Below, piece after piece: positions 44,112 through 52,838 of a stretch of 64,000 bases of DNA. Each line of letters opens with the position of its first letter. Position 1 is the first letter of the stretch. Below the pieces are notes generated by a model. It ran no database searches. It saw only the letters and a program-made list of their open reading frames with translations, and was not told where the DNA came from. The position numbers were made by a program, and so were the translations under genes. Origin of the DNA: Phycobacter sedimenti (GTDB lineage Bacteria > Pseudomonadota > Alphaproteobacteria > Rhodobacterales > Rhodobacteraceae); NCBI RefSeq assembly GCF_038148855.1, contig NZ_JBBVGR010000008.1:186001-250000 (forward strand), given 5' to 3'.

Positions 44112-44630
44112 ATGGACAGGCGGCAGTTTGGGCTTGCGGCAGCATCCTCCCTGGCTTTGGCAGGGTGCGGTCGGGCCGATAGCAAGTTCAAAACCTACAA
44201 TGGACCTGACGTGACCTCGATCGTGGTCAACAAGGGCGTGCGCAAGATGTACCTTCTGAACAACGAAGAGGTGCTACGCGCATACGAGGTCGATCTGGGT
44301 TTTGCCCCAGAAGGGCCGAAACGTATCGAAGGGGACGGAAAAACGCCGGAAGGCACCTACCTGATCGACCGGCGCAATCCCAACAGCAGCTTTCATCTGT
44401 CAGTGGGAATCTCTTATCCCAACTCCGCCGATGTGGCGCTTGCCCAGTCGATGGGCAAAAAACCGGGCGGCGAGATTTTCATTCACGGCGAGCCAAACGA
44501 TTTTAAGGATCGCAAACGGGCAGAACGCGTAAGGGACTGGACCGCCGGGTGCATTGCCGTGAAAAACCATGAGATCGAAGAGATTTACGCCATGGTCCAG
44601 ACCGGCACTCTGATCACTCTGCGCGCCTGA
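44112..44630 (+). CDS. L,D-transpeptidase lipoprotein (YkuD domain)
   Basis: The protein is 172 residues. The N-terminus is an Arg-Arg signal with a lipobox (SLALAGC, Cys19). The YkuD domain shows GDGKTPEGTYLID, the HG motif in FIHGEPND and the catalytic cysteine in DWTAGCIAVKNHEI. It would form 3-3 peptidoglycan cross-links or attach proteins to peptidoglycan in the periplasm. A second L,D-transpeptidase gene lies 750 bases on, with a CAP-domain lipoprotein gene between them on the other strand. Confidence 0.92.
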   Translation: MDRRQFGLAAASSLALAGCGRADSKFKTYNGPDVTSIVVNKGVRKMYLLNNEEVLRAYEVDLGFAPEGPKRIEGDGKTPEGTYLIDRRNPNSSFHLSVGISYPNSADVALAQSMGKKPGGEIFIHGEPNDFKDRKRAERVRDWTAGCIAVKNHEIEEIYAMVQTGTLITLRA

Positions 44631-44718
44631 CAGTGGCATCCGGCGCGGCGTTTGTGGCTTATCAGCCTGTCAGCCTGCGGTTGGCGGCCCCTTGTCATTC
44701 AGACTGCTGCGCCGGGTC

Positions 44719-45213
44719 TCAGCTACCCACCACCAGGGTCCACCACAGTTTGCCGTTGGGCTCCTGGAACCAGGAAAAGCCCATGTTCACGGCTTTGGGG
44801 TCCAAAATTACGGCGCGGGTTCCTTTGTCTTCCATCCAGGCGGTCAGGGTCTGAAGCTCGTTCTCGTAGGTTTCCGAGATTGCTTCGCCCAGAAGGGAGC
44901 CCGGGTATCCGATCCGCGCAACCCGGTCCAGCGGTGAGGAGCCGTCCGAACCAAAGTGCCAGGGGCGGTTCTGCACCGACATGTCGCGGGAATGCGTTGC
45001 GGCGGCTGCGTTCAGCTGGGCGTTCAGTTGCAAAGCCGGAGCGCCAGCGGCCTGCCGCAGGGCATTGATTGAATCAAGCATGCGAATCTGGACCTTGTCG
45101 GCGTTTCGAATGCGGTAGATCTGTCCACTTCCTTCTCCGCCTTGCGTCACCGGAGTACAGGCAGCGGTTAGCGTTGCAAGGGCAGCGGCCAGGATCAGAA
45201 ATACGCGCGTCAT
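44719..45213 (-). CDS. CAP-domain (SCP/PR1) lipoprotein
   Basis: The protein is 164 residues. A lipoprotein signal (ILAAALATLTAAC, lipobox Cys19) precedes a CAP domain: SINALRQAAGAPALQLNAQLNAAAATHSRDM with the first metal-site His, and WHFGSDGSSPLDRVARIGY with the second. The end GFSWFQEPNGKLWWTLVVG matches the family close. The function of bacterial CAP proteins is mostly unknown. It lies between two L,D-transpeptidase genes, so a cell-envelope role is likely. Confidence 0.88.
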   Translation of the reverse strand: MTRVFLILAAALATLTAACTPVTQGGEGSGQIYRIRNADKVQIRMLDSINALRQAAGAPALQLNAQLNAAAATHSRDMSVQNRPWHFGSDGSSPLDRVARIGYPGSLLGEAISETYENELQTLTAWMEDKGTRAVILDPKAVNMGFSWFQEPNGKLWWTLVVGS

Positions 45214-45379
45214 TAGGCTTCTCGCTCAAGTCACAGTGACACTGCACTTAGCGCTCCTGTGGCACAGGTGCAAACATGTGCGGGGCAATCGGCGGCCCAG
45301 ACGGGTTGTTTGGTTTGCGACTGAGGCATTCCAGCCATATTATGCACAGCATCTAGTTATACGTGCAGGACCAAATTCC

Positions 45380-45997
45380 ATGACCCGTCGTCTGTTTGAT
45401 ACCCCGTCCCGCCGCCAATTTCTGGCCGGTTCCGCCGCGCTGATATCTGCGCCCGCCCTTGCCGAGGAAAAAACGGAAGATCAGGAGGTTGCCTATGACC
45501 CTCTGCGTCCTCCGCCAGAGCCTGAACCGCCCGTAAAGCGTAACATTTCGTCTTTCCGGGCGAAAAACTGGCGGCCTTACTTCGACACCCTGCGCAATGG
45601 GGCAATCCTGGTCGATATCGACAGCCGTGCGCTTCACTACTGGTCCGAGGACGAATCGGTCTACCGGCTGTTCCCCTCGTCCGTGCCCCTGTCGGATGAT
45701 CTGACCCGACGCGGTCGTACCAAGGTCGTGCGCAAGGTCGACGGGCCGAGCTGGTCTCCGACCCCCAACATGCTCAAACGCAACCCGGAGTGGCCGAAGT
45801 ACATCCCGCCCGGCCCGGACAACCCGCTTGGATCACATGCGCTTTACCTGTCCTGGAAGTTTTATCGCATCCACGGCACCCACGATACGCGCAAGATCGG
45901 GCGCAAATCCTCCAACGGCTGCATCGGGCTATATAACGAACACATTGCCCAGCTCTTCGAGATGACCAAGGTGGGTACTCAAGTGTTGCTTATTTGA
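45380..45997 (+). CDS. Exported L,D-transpeptidase (ErfK/YbiS type)
   Basis: The protein is 205 residues. A signal with SRRQFLAGSAALISAPALAE has a twin-arginine-like start. The YkuD domain (~95-205) shows GSHALYLSWKFYRIHGTHD with the HG motif and the catalytic cysteine in SSNGCIGLYNEHI. It acts on peptidoglycan in the periplasm. The ATG at 45380 is preferred; a 48-codon-longer frame extends into the CAP-gene promoter region. Confidence 0.92.
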   Translation: MTRRLFDTPSRRQFLAGSAALISAPALAEEKTEDQEVAYDPLRPPPEPEPPVKRNISSFRAKNWRPYFDTLRNGAILVDIDSRALHYWSEDESVYRLFPSSVPLSDDLTRRGRTKVVRKVDGPSWSPTPNMLKRNPEWPKYIPPGPDNPLGSHALYLSWKFYRIHGTHDTRKIGRKSSNGCIGLYNEHIAQLFEMTKVGTQVLLI

Positions 45998-46135
45998 CGA
46001 CATTTTTGCACCTGCACGGCCACTTGCGGAAACAAGCATTTGCATTCCCACAAGTTAGCTGTTTAGAAAAAAATACGAGATATGTCTTGGGTGCGTCGGC
46101 CATAGGTATGCCCGGCGCGAATTCTGGAGGTTAAC

Positions 46136-46318
46136 ATGAAAAAACTCGTTATCGCCGCTGCTCTGACTGCTGCTGCTTCCACCGCTTCTGCTGGCAACCT
46201 GGCAGAGCCCGTTATCGAAGCACCTGTGATCGTTGAGCAGGCCGAAAGCTCGTCTTCCGGCATCCTGCTGCCGCTGCTGCTGCTGGTTCTGGTTGGCGCC
46301 GCTGTCGCAAGCAACTAA
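46136..46318 (+). CDS. Small Ala-rich exported or membrane protein
   Basis: The protein is 60 residues. A signal (LVIAAALTAAASTASAGN) is followed by an acidic stretch (EPVIEAPVIVEQAESSSS) and a C-terminal membrane segment (GILLPLLLLVLVGAAVAS). It has GGAGG seven bases before the ATG and a strong terminator, so it is a real monocistronic gene. Similar small genes occur widely in Rhodobacteraceae; function is unknown. Confidence 0.8.
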   Translation: MKKLVIAAALTAAASTASAGNLAEPVIEAPVIVEQAESSSSGILLPLLLLVLVGAAVASN

Positions 46319-46340
46319 TTGCTTCGTTAAAAGATTTAAA

Positions 46341-46370
46341 AAGGCGGTGGTTTTCCACCGCCTTTTTTTT
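46341..46370 (+). terminator. Strong Rho-independent terminator
   Basis: The perfect stem GGCGGTGG-TTTT-CCACCGCC is followed by eight Ts and preceded by As. It ends the small-protein gene. Confidence 0.95.
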
Positions 46371-46419
46371 GTTGCCGTCTGGTCTGATGTCTGTTTGCAG
46401 GGGGGTAGGCGGGGGCGCT

Positions 46420-49400
46420 CTAAAGAGCGCCAACCTCGCCCAGAATCAGATCAAGCGTCTGCACGATCATGTCCACGTCATCGGTATCGATGGTCAGCGG
46501 TGGGCGGATCTTCAGGATGTTGTCCTTTGGACCTTCGCTGCCGATCAGGATGCGGTGATCGCGCATCCGGTTCTTGACGTAGGAACACATCTCGGTGTCC
46601 TCGCTGCCGTCCGCGCGGATCAGCTCCACCCCCAGGAACAGCCCCATACCGCGTACATCGCCGACGCAGGCATGCCTCTCCATGAGTGCCTGCAGCCCTG
46701 CCATCAGCTGCGTCCCCATGGCTTTGGCATTCTGCTGCAGCCCTTCGTCATCGACGATGTCCAGCACCTCCTTGCCGATGCGGCACGAGAGGGTCGAGCC
46801 GCCGAAGGTCGAGAAGAACTCCGGACCCTTGGCGAAACTCTCGGCAATGGCGCGGGTGGTGACCAGCACCCCCAGGGGGTGTCCGTTGCCGATGGGTTTG
46901 CCCATCACCACGATATCGGGTAGCGCGCCCTGGTGTTCGAAACCAAAGTAATAATCGCCAAGACGTCCCAGCCCGGTCTGCACCTCGTCTGCAATGCAGA
47001 CGCCCCCGGCCGCGCGGATCTTTTCATAGACTGCGGGCAGGTATCCTTTGGGCGGAATGATCTGCCCACCGACCGAAGGGAAGGTTTCGGCGATGAAACC
47101 GGCCAGCCCGTGACCCTTTGCCTGAAGTCGGGCAATGGCCGGGTCCACCAGATCCGCAAACCTTTGCGCGCGATCAGGATCGTCCCGTTTGAAACTGCCG
47201 CGATAGTCGTCGGCGACCTCGACGAGCTCCACCCAGTCCGATTGGCCCACGCCGCCCGGCGCGTTGAACTTGTAGGCGGAGATGTCGATCACCCCGGTGG
47301 TATTGCCGTGATAGCCATGATCCGGCGTCACCATCCCCTTGGCCCTGGTATGGGCGCGAGCAAGGCGCAGGGCTAGCTCGTTCGCTTCGGTGCCTGAGTT
47401 GACGAAAAAGCAGACCTCGAAGGGGTCCGGCAGTTTCGACAGCACTTTTTCGGCGAAAGCCACCTGCGCGGGATGCAGGTAGCGGGTGTTGGAGTTCATC
47501 CGCTTCAGCTGATCCGCTGCCACCGCCTGAATGCGCGGATGGGCGTGGCCTACGTGGGGCACGTTGTTGTAGGCATCCAGATAGGGCCTGCCCCATTCGT
47601 CGAACAGATGATGCTTCCAGCCTCGCAGCAGCATCACCGGGTCCGAATAGGTCAGGCGCAGGTTCTCCCCGAAATGGGCGCGTCGCGCGTTCAGAATCTC
47701 GCCCTTGTCGGCGGGCCGGTAACAGGTCTTGGCGTCCGGCAGGTTCATCAGCGCCGCCGGGTTGGGGCAGATCGCGTGCCAGAGGTACATCTCGTCCGGA
47801 TCCCCCACACCGGGCCAGTCGGCCTCAATCCCGTCGGTGGTCATGGCAAGCTGGAAATGCACGTGCGGCGCCCAGCCGCCGTTCTGCGTCGGATCGCCAA
47901 GGCGGCAGAAGGCTTCGCCCCTTTCCACGGTATCACCGGGTTTCAGGCGGTTGCAGCACTCCGGGTCCAGATGGCCATAGAGAGTATAGAAACTGTCCCC
48001 CGCCGGGGTTTCATGGCGCAGGATGATGGTGCCGCCATAGTCGAGATGATGTGCGCGGTTCTCGACGATGAAGATCTCGCCCGCCAGCGGCGCGTAGAGG
48101 GGCGCTCCCGCAGGGGCGAACCCATCCACGCCCAGATGCACCGTGCGACGATTGCTGGCCTTCCAGCGCCCCTTGCGGAAGGCGGGCGCGGTATAGATCA
48201 GCCGGGGTTCGTTGTAGTAGCCCAGCCAGATGCCGCTGCCGTACTCCTCGCCGACGCGGGCGGCCTCCTCCAACGGCATGTCAAAGGGGTTCTGCGGCCA
48301 GGTGGAATGCTCGACCGAGAGCGACCCCATCGGCGCATCGCCGAGGTCCGTGCCCATCAGAGGCGCGAAATTGCCGCGCTCCGCATCAAGCCACGCCAGC
48401 ACCCGGTCAGCGCCGTCGACCACGGGCAGGCCACAGGCGGCGCGCAGGCGGGCGTTCACAAGCTTTCCGTTCAACTCATGCCCTTCAAGGAACCGCCAGG
48501 CAGGCGCCTGAGAGATGGTCACATAAGGGTCATCCGGGTTTTCCGTCGCCATCAGGGTGGAATTTACCACCGAGACTGCCAGCCGCATCCGCAGCAGTGG
48601 CCAGACCATGTCCACCTCTGCCGGGGTCAGCGGATTGGCGGCGTGATAGCCCGCCACAAGTGCGGCAAGGGTGGCTTCGGGTTCGGGGTGGTCCAGCACG
48701 ATATAGGCCGCCGCAATCGCCAGATCGCAGATGCGCGGGGCCCGGCACATATCGCCAAGATCAATAAGGCCCGAGACCCGGCGCGGCTCGCTCAGGGTTC
48801 CTGCGACGATGATGTTGTAGTCGTTGGCATCATTGTGGATGGCCTGTGCGGGCAGCTGTGTCAGGGCCGGAAGCAGGTCGGAAAACTTGGCGTTGATCGC
48901 TTCCAACAGGGCGCGGCGCGCCGGATCGGTGATGCAGTCCAGTTCATCTGCAATCCAACCTGCCTGCATGAGGTTCCATTTGAAATCGCGTTCAAGACCT
49001 GAGTGCTGGAAATCCGCCAGGGCCTTGCCCATGCGGCCCAGAACCGCGCCCACCTCTTGGATGAGGGCCGCGCTTTTGGGGGCAACCTTGGCATAGCAGC
49101 GGCCGGGGAGTTCGTTGATCACCCAGACCAAGCGTTCGGCGCCACTTTCGTCGGCGATGGAGAGCATCGCAGCGCCATCGCTGCTGCGGATCACGCGGGG
49201 GCAAGGCAGATCTGGTGCGGCATTGGCGACATGTTCGAACGCTTTAACCTGCAGATCGACCAGCTCTTCCGGACATCCCGGACGCATTGCCTTGACGATA
49301 TAGCCAGCGCCATCCGCCGTGCGCGCAAGGAAGTTCAGATCATACTCCCCATCAAGGCCCGTCAGCTTCGCCTCGATCCCCCAATGCGCCGCCAAGGCAG

Positions 49401-49422
49401 CTGCCCAATGTCTGTTCGTCAT
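46420..49422 (-). CDS. Kinase / M23 peptidase / class III aminotransferase fusion
   Basis: The protein is 1000 residues with three domains. Residues ~1-330 are an aminoglycoside-phosphotransferase-like kinase (catalytic HND at 196-198, Asn203, and LIDLGD at 219-224). Residues ~425-530 are a LytM/M23 domain with intact zinc residues (His429, Asp433, His520, His522). Residues ~580-1000 are a class III PLP enzyme with NSGTEANELAL, Asp812 and the PLP lysine Lys842 in VMGKPIGNGHPLG. Related kinase and PLP-lyase pairs (hydroxylysine kinase with phosphohydroxylysine or phosphoethanolamine phospholyase) are known; this suggests an amino alcohol is phosphorylated and then eliminated. The intact M23 core inside is unexpected. 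The ATG at 49422 has GGGGGA upstream. Confidence 0.88.
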   Translation of the reverse strand: MTNRHWAAALAAHWGIEAKLTGLDGEYDLNFLARTADGAGYIVKAMRPGCPEELVDLQVKAFEHVANAAPDLPCPRVIRSSDGAAMLSIADESGAERLVWVINELPGRCYAKVAPKSAALIQEVGAVLGRMGKALADFQHSGLERDFKWNLMQAGWIADELDCITDPARRALLEAINAKFSDLLPALTQLPAQAIHNDANDYNIIVAGTLSEPRRVSGLIDLGDMCRAPRICDLAIAAAYIVLDHPEPEATLAALVAGYHAANPLTPAEVDMVWPLLRMRLAVSVVNSTLMATENPDDPYVTISQAPAWRFLEGHELNGKLVNARLRAACGLPVVDGADRVLAWLDAERGNFAPLMGTDLGDAPMGSLSVEHSTWPQNPFDMPLEEAARVGEEYGSGIWLGYYNEPRLIYTAPAFRKGRWKASNRRTVHLGVDGFAPAGAPLYAPLAGEIFIVENRAHHLDYGGTIILRHETPAGDSFYTLYGHLDPECCNRLKPGDTVERGEAFCRLGDPTQNGGWAPHVHFQLAMTTDGIEADWPGVGDPDEMYLWHAICPNPAALMNLPDAKTCYRPADKGEILNARRAHFGENLRLTYSDPVMLLRGWKHHLFDEWGRPYLDAYNNVPHVGHAHPRIQAVAADQLKRMNSNTRYLHPAQVAFAEKVLSKLPDPFEVCFFVNSGTEANELALRLARAHTRAKGMVTPDHGYHGNTTGVIDISAYKFNAPGGVGQSDWVELVEVADDYRGSFKRDDPDRAQRFADLVDPAIARLQAKGHGLAGFIAETFPSVGGQIIPPKGYLPAVYEKIRAAGGVCIADEVQTGLGRLGDYYFGFEHQGALPDIVVMGKPIGNGHPLGVLVTTRAIAESFAKGPEFFSTFGGSTLSCRIGKEVLDIVDDEGLQQNAKAMGTQLMAGLQALMERHACVGDVRGMGLFLGVELIRADGSEDTEMCSYVKNRMRDHRILIGSEGPKDNILKIRPPLTIDTDDVDMIVQTLDLILGEVGAL

Positions 49423-49448
49423 CAAATCCCCCGAAAAGCTTATTCGTA

Positions 49449-49458
49449 TATTGGATCC
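49449..49458 (-). promoter_or_regulatory. GGATCCAAT motif upstream of the fusion gene
   Basis: The nine-base GGATCCAAT (49450-49458, minus strand) matches the core of the perfect palindrome at 26189-26200. It lies 28 bases upstream of the start, a distance close to that of the other copy. Confidence 0.35.
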
Positions 49459-49579
49459 CTAGAGCAAAACGTGGAAGAGCAAAACACCCTGCCGGACCTG
49501 CAGAGGTGTGATGATATGAAAACTGCGCTGGAATGCGGGGCGCGTGTGGATGGCAGTGCACAAACCCGCCCCGGGGCAG

Positions 49580-49972
49580 TCAGGTATCCAGTCTTTGAAT
49601 AGTCCCGTCAAACAATACTTTGACGGGCAGAAACTGACCGCATTCTTTGAAGCGATAGCTGTCCCGGTTCAGGCCGCCAAGCAAAATTGGATAAGGTCTG
49701 GCATAGTGAAAAGTGTACCCCCATTTTTTGTATCCTGGAGCGGTGTATCTGATAAAGCATGTTTTGAATGCGTAATAATTGAACTCGGTGCCATGTCGTT
49801 CGAAGTAATGTTTTCCTCGTTCCGCACCAAGGCCGACTTCACTTAGGTGTTGGTCCAAATAGTAGTTTGCCCTTTGGATGCGCTTGTCAGCCAGATAGGC
49901 AAAGAAGACGTCCAATCCCAAGGCAAGGATAACCAGGGCAATACATGCGAATGCTATTTGTTTGGCACTCAT
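49580..49972 (-). CDS. Small membrane-anchored or exported protein, unknown function
   Basis: The protein is 130 residues. The N-terminal stretch IAFACIALVILALGLDVFFAYL is a signal anchor or signal peptide. The rest has two cysteines (KTCFIR, KECGQF) and many aromatic residues, with no family I recognise. The gene is AT-rich compared with its neighbours and is followed upstream by another AT-rich orphan gene in the same orientation, so the pair may have been acquired together. Confidence 0.6.
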   Translation of the reverse strand: MSAKQIAFACIALVILALGLDVFFAYLADKRIQRANYYLDQHLSEVGLGAERGKHYFERHGTEFNYYAFKTCFIRYTAPGYKKWGYTFHYARPYPILLGGLNRDSYRFKECGQFLPVKVLFDGTIQRLDT

Positions 49973-50057
49973 GCCCTAGTGGTTTTCATTGGTTTGGTTG
50001 GCATTGAGGCGGAAGCGCCTTGAGCCTAATGAGTCGCAAATTAAATGTAATAATTGG

Positions 50058-50612
50058 TTATCCTTTTTCTCCAAATATATAAACATAAAACCCATCACAC
50101 TCACTCACCTCTTTCATTTCAAGTCCCATTGGTGAATTTGGCGGTTGGTGTGTAGCCCTATTGAAGTAGGTGCTGGGATAATTTAGCCTATCCATATCAT
50201 AGGGGCCTCTCAGGCCATTCTCCAAATCTTCATGTCGAGATTGAGTGAAGATTCGGACCACGAACTCGCCATCCTTTGCATAAACCCCATTTGTTCTTCT
50301 TACATAGACGCTTGCAGGATAACAATTTTCCGACTTGGTGTGGGTTCTGATTTCGACATGTGATTTGCATATGCTCGTCACATCAATTTTTCTAGCAACT
50401 ACGCAGGGGCCGGAAGTGGGGTCAATTGGTTTTCCAAAAGTTTCAAGAACAATCAGTCTGTTCGATAAGGATTTGAATGCGTTGTGAACATTTTTTTGCT
50501 CAACTTCATTATCCCAAACCATAAAAAATAAGTGCACCTTGTAGGCCAAAAATACCGAAAGGCCAAGAAGCATAAGTATCAGGGTTTTTCTTGTTGATAT
50601 TTTTCTATTCAC
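50058..50612 (-). CDS. Membrane-anchored protein, unknown function (AT-rich)
   Basis: The protein is ~184 residues from a GTG at 50612; the longer frame to 50675 and a later ATG are alternatives. A single membrane segment (LILMLLGLSVFLAYKVHLFF) is near the N-terminus. The rest is a soluble domain with four or five cysteines (GPCVV, SICKS, ENCYP, SECDG). No family is recognised. The DNA is clearly AT-rich relative to the window, with runs such as TAAATGTAATAATTGG downstream. Confidence 0.55.
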   Translation of the reverse strand: MNRKISTRKTLILMLLGLSVFLAYKVHLFFMVWDNEVEQKNVHNAFKSLSNRLIVLETFGKPIDPTSGPCVVARKIDVTSICKSHVEIRTHTKSENCYPASVYVRRTNGVYAKDGEFVVRIFTQSRHEDLENGLRGPYDMDRLNYPSTYFNRATHQPPNSPMGLEMKEVSECDGFYVYIFGEKG

Positions 50613-50798
50613 GTTTGAATGGCCACAACTTCCTTTCGAAGATCTGCTCAGCAGGACGGGCAAAGGGAAATGCACGGCGAATCATGATCGCCGCCCGCAG
50701 TATTTCTCCATTTCACAGCCTTAGTTCGCAGATCAATCCACGGTATACCTGTGTAAATTGCAAAGTCAACTTAGGTGCTGATCTGAGCGAGCCAGCCC

Positions 50799-51860
50799 TC
50801 AGTCCAGCCAGCCCTTCAGGTTCTGTTCGATCACGCCTGCCAGCGCCGCGATGTGGTCTGCGTCGTCGTTAAGGCAGGGGATATAGAGGAAGTCTTCGCC
50901 TCCGGCCTCTTCAAAGCTTTCCTTGATCTCCTCGTTGATCTCTTCCAGCGTTTCGATGCAGTCGGCGGAAAAGGCCGGGGCGATCACGGCGATGTTCTTT
51001 TTGCCTGCCTTGGCCAGCGTCGCGACATGGTCGACGGTATAGGGCTTCAGCCATTCCTCGGGGCCGAAGACCGACTGGAAGGTGGTGGTGATCTCGGTGT
51101 CTTCCCAGCCAAGGCGCTCTTTCAACAGGCGCGTCGTTTTCTGGCACTGGCAGTGGTAGGGATCGCCCTGCATCAGATAGCGTTTCGGCATCCCGTGGTA
51201 GGAGACGACCAGGATATCGGGGCGTTTTTCGGCCTTGGCATAGGCCTCTTCGACAGAGCGGGCCAGCGCCTCGATATAGGGGGGCTCGTTGAAATAGGGG
51301 GCGATGGTGCGGGCGGCGGGCTGCCAGGTCTCTTCCATCAGGGCGCGGAAGAACTGGTCGTTCGCGGTGGCCGAGGTGGCGCCGGCATACTGCGGGTAAA
51401 GCGGCACGAAGAGGATCTTCTGGCAGCCGGCCTCGACCATCTCACGGACCTTGGACTTGGTCGAGGGGTTGCCATAGCGCATGCAGAAATCGACCATGAC
51501 CTGATCGCCGTACCGGTCGGCCATGACCTGTGCCATCTTGGCGGTCTGGTCCTTGGTGATGGTCATCAGCGGGCTTTCGCCCTTGTTGTGGTTCCAGATG
51601 GATTTATACGCCTCACCCGAGGTGAAGGGCCGCTTGGTCAGGATGATGAGCTGGAGCAGCGGCTGCCATTTCCACGAGGCGTAGTCGATCACCCTTTTGT
51701 CCGACAGGAACTCGTTCAGATACCGGCGCATGGGCCAGTAGCTGTAATCGTCCGGTGTGCCGAGGTTCGCCAGGAGGATCCCCACCTTCTCCGGCATGAC
51801 CTTGGGATGGTCGGCAGGGGCGTGGACGGGGCATTTGGCGGTCGAAGTCGAATCCAGCAT
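50799..51860 (-). CDS. hemH: Ferrochelatase
   Basis: The protein is 353 residues. It inserts iron into protoporphyrin IX, the last step of heme synthesis. Conserved segments include GILLANLGTPD, RRYLNEFLSDKRVID, LFVPLYPQYAGATSATANDQ, VVSYHGMPKRYL with the catalytic His, and APAFSADCIETLEEINEE with the conserved Glu. A start at 51860 has AGGA seven bases upstream; ATGs at 51884 and 51923 are alternatives. The first ~20 residues are variable (KCPVHAPADHP). Confidence 0.96.
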   Translation of the reverse strand: MLDSTSTAKCPVHAPADHPKVMPEKVGILLANLGTPDDYSYWPMRRYLNEFLSDKRVIDYASWKWQPLLQLIILTKRPFTSGEAYKSIWNHNKGESPLMTITKDQTAKMAQVMADRYGDQVMVDFCMRYGNPSTKSKVREMVEAGCQKILFVPLYPQYAGATSATANDQFFRALMEETWQPAARTIAPYFNEPPYIEALARSVEEAYAKAEKRPDILVVSYHGMPKRYLMQGDPYHCQCQKTTRLLKERLGWEDTEITTTFQSVFGPEEWLKPYTVDHVATLAKAGKKNIAVIAPAFSADCIETLEEINEEIKESFEEAGGEDFLYIPCLNDDADHIAALAGVIEQNLKGWLD

Positions 51861-51981
51861 TTCGGAGTCCTGTGCGGTTGGCATCTTTGGTTGCGGTGGA
51901 ACAGTAAGGGCATACGCAGGCAAAGACCAATCGGATCACATTTGCGCATCCAGAGGCTTGCCTTATCGCAGGGGCAGTCGG

Positions 51982-52824
51982 CTATTCGGGCAGTTTCGTC
52001 TCTGGCACTTTCAGCGCATCGGCAAGGCGCATCTTTGCCGAGCCGGGGCGCAGCGGTTTCTGCTGGCTCTCGGAGGGCGACCAGCCGGTCAGGCAGATCA
52101 GTTCAAAACTGGCGGGGAGGCGACCTTCTGTGGTTTCAAAGTGCGCGCGGTAGATTTCCTCGGCGCGGGTGAACAGGCGCCGCGGGACAGGGCGCCGCAG
52201 GCGGCTTTCCAGTGCGTTGGCCTCGCCCATGGCGCGCAACTCGTGCATCAGGTGCATCAGATCGCGATACTGGGCGGTCAGCGGCACCACATCGGCCACC
52301 GGCAGGGCGAACCCCGCGCGCTGCAAAAGGGCGCCCAGATCGCGCACTTCACCCATCGGGGCGATTCGCGGAGACAAGCCGCCCAGCACCTCGGATTCAG
52401 CCCCGGCGAGGGCGACGCGCAACTCTTGCAGGGTCTGTCCGCCGAGCAGAACGGTCAGCAACAGCCCGTCCTTTTTCAGGGCACGGCGGCACTGGATCAG
52501 CTGGCCTACCGGATCATTGGCCCAGTGCAACCCCATGGAATGTATCACAAGATCATGGGCGCCGGGTTCAAGATCCAGCATGTCGTCGTCCGGAACCAGC
52601 TTTGCGCCAGACAGGGGGGCGGCCAGACCGTCCTCCCAAACCTCCGCAAAAGGAGTCACCACGGCGGGCGCGGTAAAGGTTCTGTTAACCAAGGTGAGTC
52701 GATCCTCAACCTCGTTCCTGGCCATCTCGTGCAGGAACAGGGCCCCTAGCTGCCGCCGGGCTCTATTTGCTGCCAATGCCTTCCTGTCAAACAGCTTCGG
52801 CTGTGCTGTGGGAGTGTGCGTCAT
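51982..52824 (-). CDS. SAM-dependent methyltransferase, NDUFAF5/BioC-like
   Basis: The protein is 280 residues. The N-terminus KLFDRKALAANRARR is typical of the family related to NDUFAF5, which modifies a complex I subunit, and to BioC. The post-SAM segments DDDMLDLEPGAHDLVIHSMGLHWANDP and RRALKKDGLLLTVLLGG match class I methyltransferases. The classic Gly-rich SAM loop is weak or missing, so activity is uncertain. The ATG at 52824 lies only 14 bases from the start of the divergent comF gene. Confidence 0.8.
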   Translation of the reverse strand: MTHTPTAQPKLFDRKALAANRARRQLGALFLHEMARNEVEDRLTLVNRTFTAPAVVTPFAEVWEDGLAAPLSGAKLVPDDDMLDLEPGAHDLVIHSMGLHWANDPVGQLIQCRRALKKDGLLLTVLLGGQTLQELRVALAGAESEVLGGLSPRIAPMGEVRDLGALLQRAGFALPVADVVPLTAQYRDLMHLMHELRAMGEANALESRLRRPVPRRLFTRAEEIYRAHFETTEGRLPASFELICLTGWSPSESQQKPLRPGSAKMRLADALKVPETKLPE

Positions 52825-52838
52825 GGGGGGATACATAT

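Noticed and set aside
46413..46431. Palindrome GGCGCTC-TAAA-GAGCGCC at the end of the fusion gene
   Set aside because: It overlaps the stop codon and is not followed by a T tract on the minus strand; too weak to call a terminator.
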